5,049 nucleotides of DNA from Candidatus Margulisiibacteriota bacterium (GTDB lineage: Bacteria; Margulisbacteria; WOR-1; JAUWWO01), in contig JAUWWO010000058.1 of assembly GCA_030616825.1 (NCBI GenBank), forward strand, positions 1 through 5,049, written 5' to 3'. Numbering within the stretch: the first letter of the stretch is position 1; the number at the start of each line of letters is the position of its first letter. Positions 1 to 5,049 of the stretch are shown one piece after another. The translations under genes were made by a program, and so were the position numbers. Under the pieces are notes generated by a model. It searched no databases, had not been told where the DNA came from, and worked only from the letters and a program-made list of their open reading frames with translations.

Positions 1-359
1 CCTACCACCAAGGATGCAATAATAAAGCCAAGGAGATACCCTCCTGTAGGTCCTAAAAAGTGCAAAACTCCTCCTGCAGCCCCAGCGAAAATAGGCAATC
101 CAGTTAAACCAAAAATTACATAGCCTCCCTGACTGATGGCCCCTAACTTCCTTCCGAGGACCGCTCCAGCAAGGAGCACAAAAAACGTCTGCAGGGTAAT
201 AGGAACCGGGGTAAATGGCAAAGGCACTCTAATAAAAGCACCTGCAGCAGTTGCGGCAATAAATCCAAATACCCCAATCACAGCACAGGTCGCTTTCGAA
301 AGCACTATTTCCTTCTTACCCACTTTATACAATCTAGTCAAAACACCTGCATAAGCCAT
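1..359 (-). CDS. bioY: BioY biotin transporter substrate-binding subunit (partial, C-terminus off the left edge)
   Basis: BioY is the membrane S component that binds biotin. It imports biotin either alone or with an energy-coupling factor (ECF) module (EcfA ATPases and EcfT). Translating the minus strand from the ATG at 357-359 gives about 119 open residues running off the window; the family is usually near 180-200 residues, so about 60-40% of it is visible. Visible BioY hallmarks are the stretch IRVPLPFTPVPITLQTFFVL after the first membrane segment, then LAGAVLGRKLGAISQGGYV, GLTGLPIFAGAAGGV and the GPTGGYLLGF motif near residue 105. The start is fixed by AGGAGG at 369-374, 9 nt upstream. No ECF ATPase or EcfT gene lies in the window, so it may act alone or use a shared module elsewhere. 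The upstream neighbour on the same strand, zupT, ends 69 nt earlier, and a separate promoter lies in that gap. Recognition is from family motifs and is firm. Confidence 0.94.
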   Translation of the reverse strand, partial: MAYAGVLTRLYKVGKKEIVLSKATCAVIGVFGFIAATAAGAFIRVPLPFTPVPITLQTFFVLLAGAVLGRKLGAISQGGYVIFGLTGLPIFAGAAGGVLHFLGPTGGYLLGFIIASLVV

Positions 360-368
360 ATGATTTTG

Positions 369-374
369 CCTCCT
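369..374 (-). promoter_or_regulatory. Shine-Dalgarno site of bioY
   Basis: AGGAGG on the minus strand, 9 nt from the ATG at 357-359. It sets the bioY start and is the only strong ribosome binding site in the zupT-bioY gap. Confidence 0.85.
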
Positions 375-391
375 TTAGGTAAATTTCCATG

Positions 392-405
392 AATGATATA
401 TCATT
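392..405. promoter_or_regulatory. Perfect 14-bp palindrome over the bioY -10 (possible operator)
   Basis: AATGATATATCATT reads the same on both strands and covers the whole predicted -10 element of the bioY promoter plus part of the spacer. A repressor bound here would block RNA polymerase. It matches neither the BirA operator (TTGTAAAC and GTTTACAA half sites about 14-16 bp apart) nor the BioR site (TTATMKATAA) as I know them. It is AT-rich, so chance is a real alternative. Confidence 0.4.
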
Positions 406-421
406 TCTTGAAAAATGTAAA
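393..421 (-). promoter_or_regulatory. Predicted sigma70-type promoter of bioY
   Basis: On the minus strand TTTACA (416-421, 5 of 6 to consensus) and TATCAT (393-398, 5 of 6) are separated by exactly 17 bases. Transcription would start near 385-387, leaving a leader of about 27 nt that contains the bioY ribosome binding site. The -35 lies only 7 nt beyond the zupT stop codon, so bioY can be expressed apart from the tal-zupT unit. This is motif evidence only. Confidence 0.6.
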
Positions 422-428
422 CTTAGGT

Positions 429-1181
429 CTATCCCAGCATAATCATTGCCAGGATCATAACTAACATTCCCAAGATTAGTCCCCCAGTAACCAGATGCGC
501 TTCCCCGTATTCATGCGCCGCAGGGAGGAGCTCATCAAAGCTTATGTAGACCATGACACCAGCAACAAACGCAAGCACAGAAGACAAGAGGATCTGAGAC
601 AAAAACGGCATAAGTATAACGGCCCCGATAACTGCGCCAACCGGCTCAACCAAGCCGGAGAAAAACGAATAGAAGAAAGCCTTCCTCTTATCGTGTGTTG
701 CACAAAAAATAGGAACAGAAACAGATATACCTTCAGGGATATTATGAATGGCAATCGCCAGAGCTATAAGTATCCCTGTTTGAATCGAGTGCAAAGACGC
801 AGCAAACACGGCAAACCCTTCCGGAAAATTGTGGATAGCAATACCAAGCGCTGTAAGAATGCCGATCTTCATAAGAGAGGGATTCTTGCATTCAATGTTT
901 TCAGCAATATAATCATGAGGGATAGAAATATCTATAAGAAGGATAAACAATATTCCAAGAAAGAAGTAAACACTAGCGCCCATAAGGCCTATCGTTTTTA
1001 TGGCACACGGAAATAACTCAAGGAACGAAATTGCTATCATGACTCCGGCAGAGAACCCAAGCGTCATACCCAGGACCTTTGAGGATGGGCTCTTCATGAA
1101 AAAGGCTATTCCGCCACCTATAGCAGTTGAAAGTCCGGCCAATAAGGAAAGGAGCAATCCATACCAAATAAGAGAATTCAT
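429..1181 (-). CDS. zupT: ZupT-like ZIP family divalent metal transporter
   Basis: This is a 250-residue inner-membrane importer of zinc and often other divalent metals (Fe, Mn, Co); E. coli ZupT is about 257 residues. It is almost entirely hydrophobic, with about eight membrane segments. The two ZIP signature helices are plain: HNFPEG at residues 117-122 and HNIPEG at 146-151, whose His, Asn and Glu form the metal site in this family. Other ZupT-like stretches are LGFSAGVMIAISFLELFP (42-58) and VAGVMVYISFDELLPAAHEYGEAH (206-229). The loop between segments 3 and 4 is short and not His-rich. I chose the ATG at 1179-1181 because AAGGTG sits 6 nt upstream; the in-frame GTG at 1188-1190 adds three residues but has no SD and is itself part of that site. 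The start lies 12 nt after the tal stop, so the two are probably co-transcribed. No terminator-like hairpin follows. Metal specificity cannot be read from the sequence. Confidence 0.94.
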   Translation of the reverse strand: MNSLIWYGLLLSLLAGLSTAIGGGIAFFMKSPSSKVLGMTLGFSAGVMIAISFLELFPCAIKTIGLMGASVYFFLGILFILLIDISIPHDYIAENIECKNPSLMKIGILTALGIAIHNFPEGFAVFAASLHSIQTGILIALAIAIHNIPEGISVSVPIFCATHDKRKAFFYSFFSGLVEPVGAVIGAVILMPFLSQILLSSVLAFVAGVMVYISFDELLPAAHEYGEAHLVTGGLILGMLVMILAMIMLG

Positions 1182-1187
1182 AATATA

Positions 1188-1193
1188 CACCTT
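1188..1193 (-). promoter_or_regulatory. Shine-Dalgarno site deciding the zupT start
   Basis: AAGGTG on the minus strand, 6 nt upstream of the ATG at 1179-1181, inside the 12-nt tal-zupT gap. It is a partial match to AAGGAGGTG, so translation of zupT may lean on ribosomes finishing tal. Confidence 0.55.
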
Positions 1194-2309
1194 TTAAGTT
1201 TTAACTTGACCTGTCTTTTTCTCTATTGTTTGAAGTAGTGAATCAAATGACTTCTCAAAAGCTTTAACACCATCGTCTAATAGTTTTGCGCAAACATCAT
1301 TAATATCTATATCATATTTCTTCAGGTCAGCAATCACCTGACGTGCTTCCTCTACATTTTCAATTAAAGTCTGCTTAACTTTCCCATGATCTAAAAATGC
1401 CCTCCAGGATACCTCTGGAACTGTATTTACCGTATCCTTCCCGATGAGCTCGTCCACGTATTTTACGTCACTATACGACGGGTTCTTAGTACTTGTGCTT
1501 CCCCAGAGCACCCTCTGGACCCGTGCGCCTTTTTTAAATAACTCGATCCAGTCGGAACGCGAAAAGATCTTTAAATATTCATGATAGATCAGCTTCGAGC
1601 TAGCCACGGCAGCTCTGCCCTTTAATGCTTCAAGTGTCTTATCGGACTTTTTAGCAAGTTTCTCGTCGACCAGCTTATCGGTTAACGTGTCAATACGGCT
1701 CACAAAGACCGAGGCAACAGAAGCAATCTTGCGAGGGTCGCCACCAGCTCGAACAAACTCCTTGAGCCCATCGATAAAAGCATTCGCGGTGTTTACATAC
1801 TGTCCCAGAGAAAAGATCAAAGTCACATTGACATTGATCCCTTCAGAGATGAGCTCTCTTACCGCTTCGAAACCTTCTTTAGTCGAAGGTATCTTAAACA
1901 TGATGTTTGGACGCGCTACCTTTCTAGCTAGCCTTCCTGCTTCCTCAACGCTTTCTTTTGTCTTATGTGCAAGATGTGGATTAACCTCCAAACTAACGTA
2001 ACCATCCAACCCATCTGTGGCTTCATAAATTCCCCGGAAGTTATCAGCAGCATCCTGAACATCCTTGACAGTTAGGTCGTCATAAATCTCAAAAGTCGAT
2101 TTCCCCTTCATACCTTTAATCGCCACATCATAATCAGTGCTCCCTGAGATTGCCTTATCAAAAATAGTCGGATTGGATGTCATCCCAGAAAGTCCTAGTG
2201 CTATCATTTTCTTAAGTTCCCCGGACTCAATTAAACTGCGGTTTATGTTGTCAAACCAGATGCTCTGACCAAGTTCTCTTAATCGTTTTACTACATTAGA
2301 TTCGCTCAT
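1194..2309 (-). CDS. tal: Transaldolase, long single-domain type
   Basis: This cytosolic enzyme moves a dihydroxyacetone unit from sedoheptulose 7-phosphate to glyceraldehyde 3-phosphate, giving erythrose 4-phosphate and fructose 6-phosphate in the non-oxidative pentose phosphate pathway. The 371 residues fit the long class (about 360-380, as in actinobacteria and cyanobacteria) and exceed TalB (about 317). Visible signatures from the ATG are SIWFDNINR (16-24), GMTSNPTIF (42-50), the Schiff-base lysine K139 in PNIMFKIPST, NVTLIFSLGQY (161-171), SVFVSRID (200-207) and the C-terminal QRVLWGSTSTKNP (265-277) typical of this class. There is no glucose-6-phosphate isomerase domain, unlike some fused Tal-Pgi proteins. 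The ATG at 2307-2309 is preferred because GGAGAGG lies 5 nt upstream. An upstream in-frame TTG (2337-2339) adds ten residues but has no ribosome binding site and falls at the predicted transcription start. It leads a unit with zupT and is divergent from rpiB. Confidence 0.97.
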   Translation of the reverse strand: MSESNVVKRLRELGQSIWFDNINRSLIESGELKKMIALGLSGMTSNPTIFDKAISGSTDYDVAIKGMKGKSTFEIYDDLTVKDVQDAADNFRGIYEATDGLDGYVSLEVNPHLAHKTKESVEEAGRLARKVARPNIMFKIPSTKEGFEAVRELISEGINVNVTLIFSLGQYVNTANAFIDGLKEFVRAGGDPRKIASVASVFVSRIDTLTDKLVDEKLAKKSDKTLEALKGRAAVASSKLIYHEYLKIFSRSDWIELFKKGARVQRVLWGSTSTKNPSYSDVKYVDELIGKDTVNTVPEVSWRAFLDHGKVKQTLIENVEEARQVIADLKKYDIDINDVCAKLLDDGVKAFEKSFDSLLQTIEKKTGQVKT

Positions 2310-2314
2310 TCTTC

Positions 2315-2321
2315 CCTCTCC
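2315..2321 (-). promoter_or_regulatory. Shine-Dalgarno site deciding the tal start
   Basis: GGAGAGG on the minus strand, 5 nt before the ATG at 2307-2309. The upstream TTG alternative at 2337-2339 has nothing comparable. Confidence 0.65.
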
Positions 2322-2327
2322 GGCTCT

Positions 2328-2339
2328 TTGAAATTTCAA
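2328..2339. repeat. Perfect 12-bp palindrome in the tal leader
   Basis: TTGAAATTTCAA is perfectly self-complementary and lies right at the transcription start expected from the tal promoter, upstream of its ribosome binding site. It could be an operator, or chance in AT-rich DNA. Confidence 0.4.
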
Positions 2340-2342
2340 GGT

Positions 2343-2371
2343 ATTTTATCACATTTTAATCTCGTTGTCCT
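2343..2371 (-). promoter_or_regulatory. Predicted promoter of tal (extended -10)
   Basis: On the minus strand AGGACA (2366-2371, 4 of 6 to the -35 consensus) and TAAAAT (2343-2348, 5 of 6) are 17 bases apart. The -10 is preceded by TG plus one base, an extended -10, which can offset a weaker -35. Transcription would begin around 2336. It would serve tal and zupT. This is motif evidence only. Confidence 0.5.
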
Positions 2372-2414
2372 ATCATATAGATTACTATAAAAATTTCTGT
2401 TATCATATGAATGT

Positions 2415-2421
2415 AAGGAGG
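2415..2421 (+). promoter_or_regulatory. Shine-Dalgarno site deciding the rpiB start
   Basis: AAGGAGG lies 6 nt before the ATG at 2428-2430, a near-ideal site. It rules out the longer reading from the in-frame TTG at 2365. Confidence 0.85.
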
Positions 2422-2427
2422 CAACCG

Positions 2428-2892
2428 ATGAAAAAAGAAACTATAGTCCTTGGAAGCGATCACGCTGGCTTCAAGCTGAAGGAATATGTAAAAGGAATAG
2501 TGTTAAAGAAAAAACACAAAGTGGAGGACTTGGGCTCATATGACGAAGAACGGGTGGACTATCCGGATTATGCCGAAAAAGTCGCCTTAGCTGTTGCCAG
2601 GGGAAAAAACAAAAAAGGGATTCTATGCTGTGCCACGGGAATAGGTATTTCTATATCTGCAAACAAAATCCCTGGGGTACGCGCTGCACTGGTTAGAACT
2701 CCCCTTGACGCAAAGATGAGCAGAGCACACAATGACGCGAATATCCTGGTTCTTGGGGGAAGACCTTTTAATAGGAACAAAGTTAAACGGATATTGAATG
2801 TCTGGTTGAAAACGAAGTTTGCTGGTGGAAGACATAAGCGTAGAGTTAATAAGATTATTAAGCTGGATAAGAAGTACTCAAAGAAGCTTTAA
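2428..2892 (+). CDS. rpiB: Ribose-5-phosphate isomerase B
   Basis: This enzyme interconverts ribulose 5-phosphate and ribose 5-phosphate in the cytosol (RpiB/LacAB family). The 154 residues match the family's usual 145-155. Key residues are in place: GSDHAG at 9-14 with D11 and H12, the YPDYA motif (45-49), the catalytic cysteine C68 followed by T70-G71 in CCATGIG, the SANKIPGVRAA stretch (77-87), H101 in HNDANILVLGGR, and the C-terminal GGRHKRRV. One oddity is Ala69 where most members have Gly (CGTG becomes CATG). The last residues are rich in Lys. An allose-6-phosphate isomerase role is possible in this family, but the tal and rpe neighbours favour the pentose phosphate role. It is divergent from tal and convergent with rpe, and its last 15 bases overlap the 3' end of rpe. 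Confidence 0.95.
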   Translation: MKKETIVLGSDHAGFKLKEYVKGIVLKKKHKVEDLGSYDEERVDYPDYAEKVALAVARGKNKKGILCCATGIGISISANKIPGVRAALVRTPLDAKMSRAHNDANILVLGGRPFNRNKVKRILNVWLKTKFAGGRHKRRVNKIIKLDKKYSKKL

Positions 2893-3510
2893 AAAGACCT
2901 TATAATTCTCCCTCGGATTTCCCTTAAATATTGCACTCCCAATATCTATCTGTTCAATCCCAGCAGAGACGATTTCCTTGAAGTTGTCCAGCTTAACTCC
3001 TCCATCGAGTGAGAGGATGAAATTCTTTTCCATTTTACTGATTTCTCTGGCTTTATCAAGAACCTTAGGAATAAATGGGGCCCCGTAGAAGCCGGGATTA
3101 ACAGCCATAAGGAGGAGCATATCTATTTTTGGAAAAAACGGCTCTACGGAAGCAACGGGCGTTACCGGATTAATTGCAATTCCAGGAGAAATGTCCATTT
3201 CCCTAAGTTCTTTAATAAACTTTTCTATGTCAGCGTTATTGGTGTTGGCCTCGTAGTGGAAAATTATCCTTTTTGCCCCTGCTTCCTTAAACCTTTTAAA
3301 ATAAGTCTCGGGGGAATTTACCATCAAATGCACTTCGAGATAGAGATTGGTTTTAATCTTTTTCAAATCCCTGCTCTTGATGCTTGTAGAAGCCACGAAT
3401 TTCTTATCCATGATATCGATCTGGGCAATATCCGTAAACTGCTCCGCCTGTCTGATCTTAACTTCCAGATCAGCAGGATCATTCGTTAATATTGCAGGGA
3501 CTATCTTCAT
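2878..3510 (-). CDS. rpe: Ribulose-phosphate 3-epimerase, divergent
   Basis: This cytosolic TIM-barrel enzyme interconverts ribulose 5-phosphate and xylulose 5-phosphate. The 210 residues are close to the family's usual 215-225. In order it shows the first strand MKIVPAIL, IDIMDKKFV (31-39, normally VDVMDGHFV), EVHLMV with metal-ligand H61, HYEA (85-88), INPVTP (113-118), the phosphate-loop-like MAVNPGFYGAPF (135-146), LDGG with D169 and IGSAIFKG (190-197). Both presumed acid-base aspartates (D32, D169) are kept, but the first metal His, two residues before D32, is Gln (Q30), the usual PSIL Ser is Ala (A6), and the DGH after VDVM is DKK. It is thus a divergent member; activity is likely but not assured. 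The ATG at 3508-3510 has AAGGAG (3519-3524) 8 nt upstream; the adjoining GTG at 3511-3513 is also possible. It follows the GH65 gene by 43 nt and is probably in the same unit. Confidence 0.87.
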   Translation of the reverse strand: MKIVPAILTNDPADLEVKIRQAEQFTDIAQIDIMDKKFVASTSIKSRDLKKIKTNLYLEVHLMVNSPETYFKRFKEAGAKRIIFHYEANTNNADIEKFIKELREMDISPGIAINPVTPVASVEPFFPKIDMLLLMAVNPGFYGAPFIPKVLDKAREISKMEKNFILSLDGGVKLDNFKEIVSAGIEQIDIGSAIFKGNPRENYKVFLKLL

Positions 3511-3553
3511 CACACCGTCTCCTTTTGGAGGGCAAAGACCTAGATCATTAAAC
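3511..3553 (-). promoter_or_regulatory. Spacer between the GH65 gene and rpe with a small hairpin at the rpe ribosome binding site
   Basis: The 43-nt gap holds the rpe site AAGGAG (3519-3524). On the minus strand CTCC-AAAA-GGAG (3519-3530) can form a 4-bp stem that would partly mask this site. The stem is too short to act as a terminator, and I see no promoter, so rpe is probably read through from the GH65 gene. Confidence 0.35.
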
Positions 3554-5049
3554 TTAATATTTTTTCTTCAGTCTTACTTTGGTTATCCGCTCTGGCTTCA
3601 ATCGAACTGTCTTTCCTTGTACATTAACGCTGACGGTTTTATTCTTTGCAGCCAGGAGCTGAAGGGCGATGCTCTTGTGAGTTATCTTTATTCCTAAAAG
3701 ATTACCCTGCCAAAGACATCTGAACCTGAGCTCCTGCCATTTTTTAGGGAGCCATGGATCAAAACTTAAAGTACCAAGACGCACCTTCATCCCTGCAAAA
3801 CCATGAATGACGGTCATCCAGGTTCCGCCAGTGGCTGCGCCATGAATTCCCCTGTGCGTGTTTCTGTTTGCATCCATAAGATCTATGTAAGAGGTCTTCA
3901 AAAAGTAATTGTAAGCTTTTTTGTGATCACCCACTTCTAAACCCATAATTGCATGTATACACGCGGAAAGGGAGGATTTGTGCATTGTGCGTGGTTCATA
4001 ATACATATAGTTTTTCTTCTTCAACTCAGAAGAAAAACGATCCAAGAACAAATAAAGCAACAACACGACATCTGCTTGCTTTATTAGTTGGGTTCTATGA
4101 AGATTAGATTTATCCACGCCTCTCGGAAACTCTGGCATGCCATGTTTATCATGTTTATGAACCACATGATCTTCAAGAGTAAAATATCCTTCAAATTGTT
4201 CAATAAGTTCAGTCTTTTGGTCATAGGGGAAAAACAAGCTTTTTGAAATCACCTTCATCCTTTCGATTTCTTTTTCCTTCAATTTAATCTTCTTCATCAA
4301 AGTATCAAATAATTCTGGGGCATCCTTTTTCATCTTTTTGTACAAACTTTCCGCATAAGAAAGATTCCACATCGCCAGATAATTTGTAAAAGCATTGTTA
4401 TCCACATGTTCATGAAATTCATTAGGACCAATGGTTTTTCTTATCTCATAACGATCACGTCTTTTCTCAACCCGGGACAGCCAGAACCTCGCAGTCTGAA
4501 ATATGATCTCGGCTCCAAAGCTATAAAGAAAGTCATAGTCCCCGGTAATATCAACATATTTGTATACTCCATAGGCAACGTCGGAGACGATGTGATGTTC
4601 TTCCTCGCTGGTAAAGATTTTATCCCGCGTTCCATCTGCCCGAATTCCAAAACCTGGAGTTGTCTCAATTCCATCTCCAGCGCTCTCCCAGGCGAACTTT
4701 GCACCCTGGTAACCCATAGCCTTTGCGTTTTCAATAGCCCCCTTCATCGTGTAATAACGATACATTAAGAGGTTTCTTGCATCTCCCGAAAAATTATAAA
4801 TGTAGAAGGGCAGGATAAAAATCTCCGTGTCCCAAAAAGTGTGTCCCTTGTATCCTTCACCAGTTAAAAACTTTGCTCCAATGCTTACCGTTGGATCATG
4901 GTGTGGTTTTACGGTGATCAGATGATAGAGGTTAAAACGAATGCCCTTTTGCGCCTTACGATCCCCCTTGATCTGGATATCAACGTTATCCCATTCTTTC
5001 TTTCTCCATTGCAAATGCTTTCCCAGGTTATAATCAAGGCCATCATGAA
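3554..5049 (-). CDS. Glycoside hydrolase family 65 disaccharide phosphorylase (partial, N-terminus off the right edge)
   Basis: GH65 enzymes mostly split alpha-linked glucosyl disaccharides (maltose, trehalose, kojibiose, nigerose) with phosphate, giving beta-glucose 1-phosphate and the other sugar. The frame is open to the window edge, so 497 residues of a usual 750-790 are seen: the catalytic (alpha/alpha)6 barrel and the C-terminal beta domain; the N-terminal beta-sandwich is missing. The first visible residues, HDGLDYNLGK, are GH65-like, so the in-frame TTG at 5012-5014 is not the start. Markers, counting from that TTG codon, are GDRKAQKGIRFNLYHL (17-32), KFLTGEGYKGHTFWDTEIF (48-66), the catalytic acid E199 in GPNEFHEHVDNNAFTN (usually GPDE), SSLSACIHAI and the phosphate-binding region GIHGAATGGTWMTVIHGFAG. 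The C-terminal part has LSFDPWLPKKWQELRF. The sequence does not settle the substrate. No sugar transporter or beta-phosphoglucomutase lies in the window; either may lie upstream. Confidence 0.94.
   Translation of the reverse strand, partial: HDGLDYNLGKHLQWRKKEWDNVDIQIKGDRKAQKGIRFNLYHLITVKPHHDPTVSIGAKFLTGEGYKGHTFWDTEIFILPFYIYNFSGDARNLLMYRYYTMKGAIENAKAMGYQGAKFAWESAGDGIETTPGFGIRADGTRDKIFTSEEEHHIVSDVAYGVYKYVDITGDYDFLYSFGAEIIFQTARFWLSRVEKRRDRYEIRKTIGPNEFHEHVDNNAFTNYLAMWNLSYAESLYKKMKKDAPELFDTLMKKIKLKEKEIERMKVISKSLFFPYDQKTELIEQFEGYFTLEDHVVHKHDKHGMPEFPRGVDKSNLHRTQLIKQADVVLLLYLFLDRFSSELKKKNYMYYEPRTMHKSSLSACIHAIMGLEVGDHKKAYNYFLKTSYIDLMDANRNTHRGIHGAATGGTWMTVIHGFAGMKVRLGTLSFDPWLPKKWQELRFRCLWQGNLLGIKITHKSIALQLLAAKNKTVSVNVQGKTVRLKPERITKVRLKKKY

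Larger units (their letters stand above)
2310..2427. promoter_or_regulatory. Divergent intergenic region between tal and rpiB
   Basis: This 118-bp AT-rich spacer must carry the promoters of both tal (leftward) and rpiB (rightward). Leftward elements are clear; rightward ones are weak. The best rightward -10 is TATAAA (2386-2391), whose nearest -35-like hexamer TTGTCC (2365-2370) gives a short 15-bp spacing and overlaps the -35 proposed for tal. Short near-palindromes with TATCATAT occur at 2371-2378 and 2401-2408. The region codes for no protein. Confidence 0.55.

Noticed and set aside
379..428. BirA-type operator upstream of bioY
   Set aside because: A single GTTTACA-like half site is present on the minus strand as part of the -35, but no matching inverted half site occurs at the required 14-16 bp distance.
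360..428. Rho-independent terminator after zupT
   Set aside because: The only symmetric element is the loop-free AATGATATATCATT palindrome. There is no GC-rich stem followed by a T run on the minus strand.
495..1016. Open frame of 173 codons on the plus strand, antisense to zupT
   Set aside because: It is very rich in Arg, Lys and Asn with no recognisable family, lacks a good ribosome binding site, and lies opposite a confidently identified transporter. It is a shadow of that gene.
2365..2427. N-terminal extension of RpiB from the in-frame TTG
   Set aside because: The extra residues are not part of the RpiB family, and a near-perfect AAGGAGG sits just before the ATG at 2428.
3347..3697. Open frame of 116 codons on the plus strand spanning the rpe start and the GH65 end
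   Set aside because: It is antisense to two real genes and resembles no family. Its hydrophobic look comes from reading the complementary strand.
4441..4734. Open frame of 97 codons on the minus strand inside the GH65 gene
   Set aside because: It is a shifted frame within a gene whose own frame shows continuous GH65 motifs; there is no sign of a frameshift.
1..5049. A previously undescribed system such as defence, mobile element or biosynthetic cluster
   Set aside because: All six genes belong to familiar metabolic or transport families. There are no repeat arrays, integrase or transposase genes, or unknown conserved proteins, and base use looks uniform by eye.

Overview
This is a compact, gene-dense stretch of bacterial chromosome holding six protein genes. 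Two are cut by the window edges. By eye it is moderately AT-leaning. There are no RNA genes, insertion sequences, CRISPR arrays or phage genes that I can see. Strong Shine-Dalgarno (SD) sites (AAGGAGG-type), short spacers and -35/-10-like promoters fit an ordinary bacterium. The gene content (long single-domain transaldolase, RpiB, divergent Rpe, a GH65 disaccharide phosphorylase, stand-alone BioY) would suit an uncultured, fermentative, sugar-using lineage such as Omnitrophota. That placement is a guess from general resemblance and is not shown by the sequence.

Layout from right to left on the minus strand: a GH65 disaccharide phosphorylase (3554 to the right edge, N-terminus missing) is followed 43 nt later by a ribulose-phosphate 3-epimerase (2878-3510). 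The plus-strand gene rpiB (2428-2892) runs into rpe tail to tail, with a 15-bp overlap. Upstream of rpiB, a 118-bp divergent intergenic region (2310-2427) separates it from tal (1194-2309, minus). Twelve nucleotides after tal comes a ZupT-like ZIP metal transporter (429-1181). After another 69 nt with its own good promoter comes bioY (left edge to 359, C-terminus missing).

The common theme is sugar-phosphate metabolism. GH65 phosphorolysis yields beta-glucose 1-phosphate from alpha-linked disaccharides. Rpe, RpiB and Tal make up most of the non-oxidative pentose phosphate pathway; only transketolase is missing from the window. ZupT and BioY import a divalent metal and biotin. They look like downstream passengers of the tal transcription unit, with bioY having its own promoter.

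I found no previously undescribed system. The most useful second-look items are the Rpe-like protein with a metal-ligand His replaced by Gln, the arrangement of the three pentose phosphate genes (divergent tal/rpiB, convergent overlapping rpiB/rpe), and a perfect palindrome over the -10 element of the bioY promoter.
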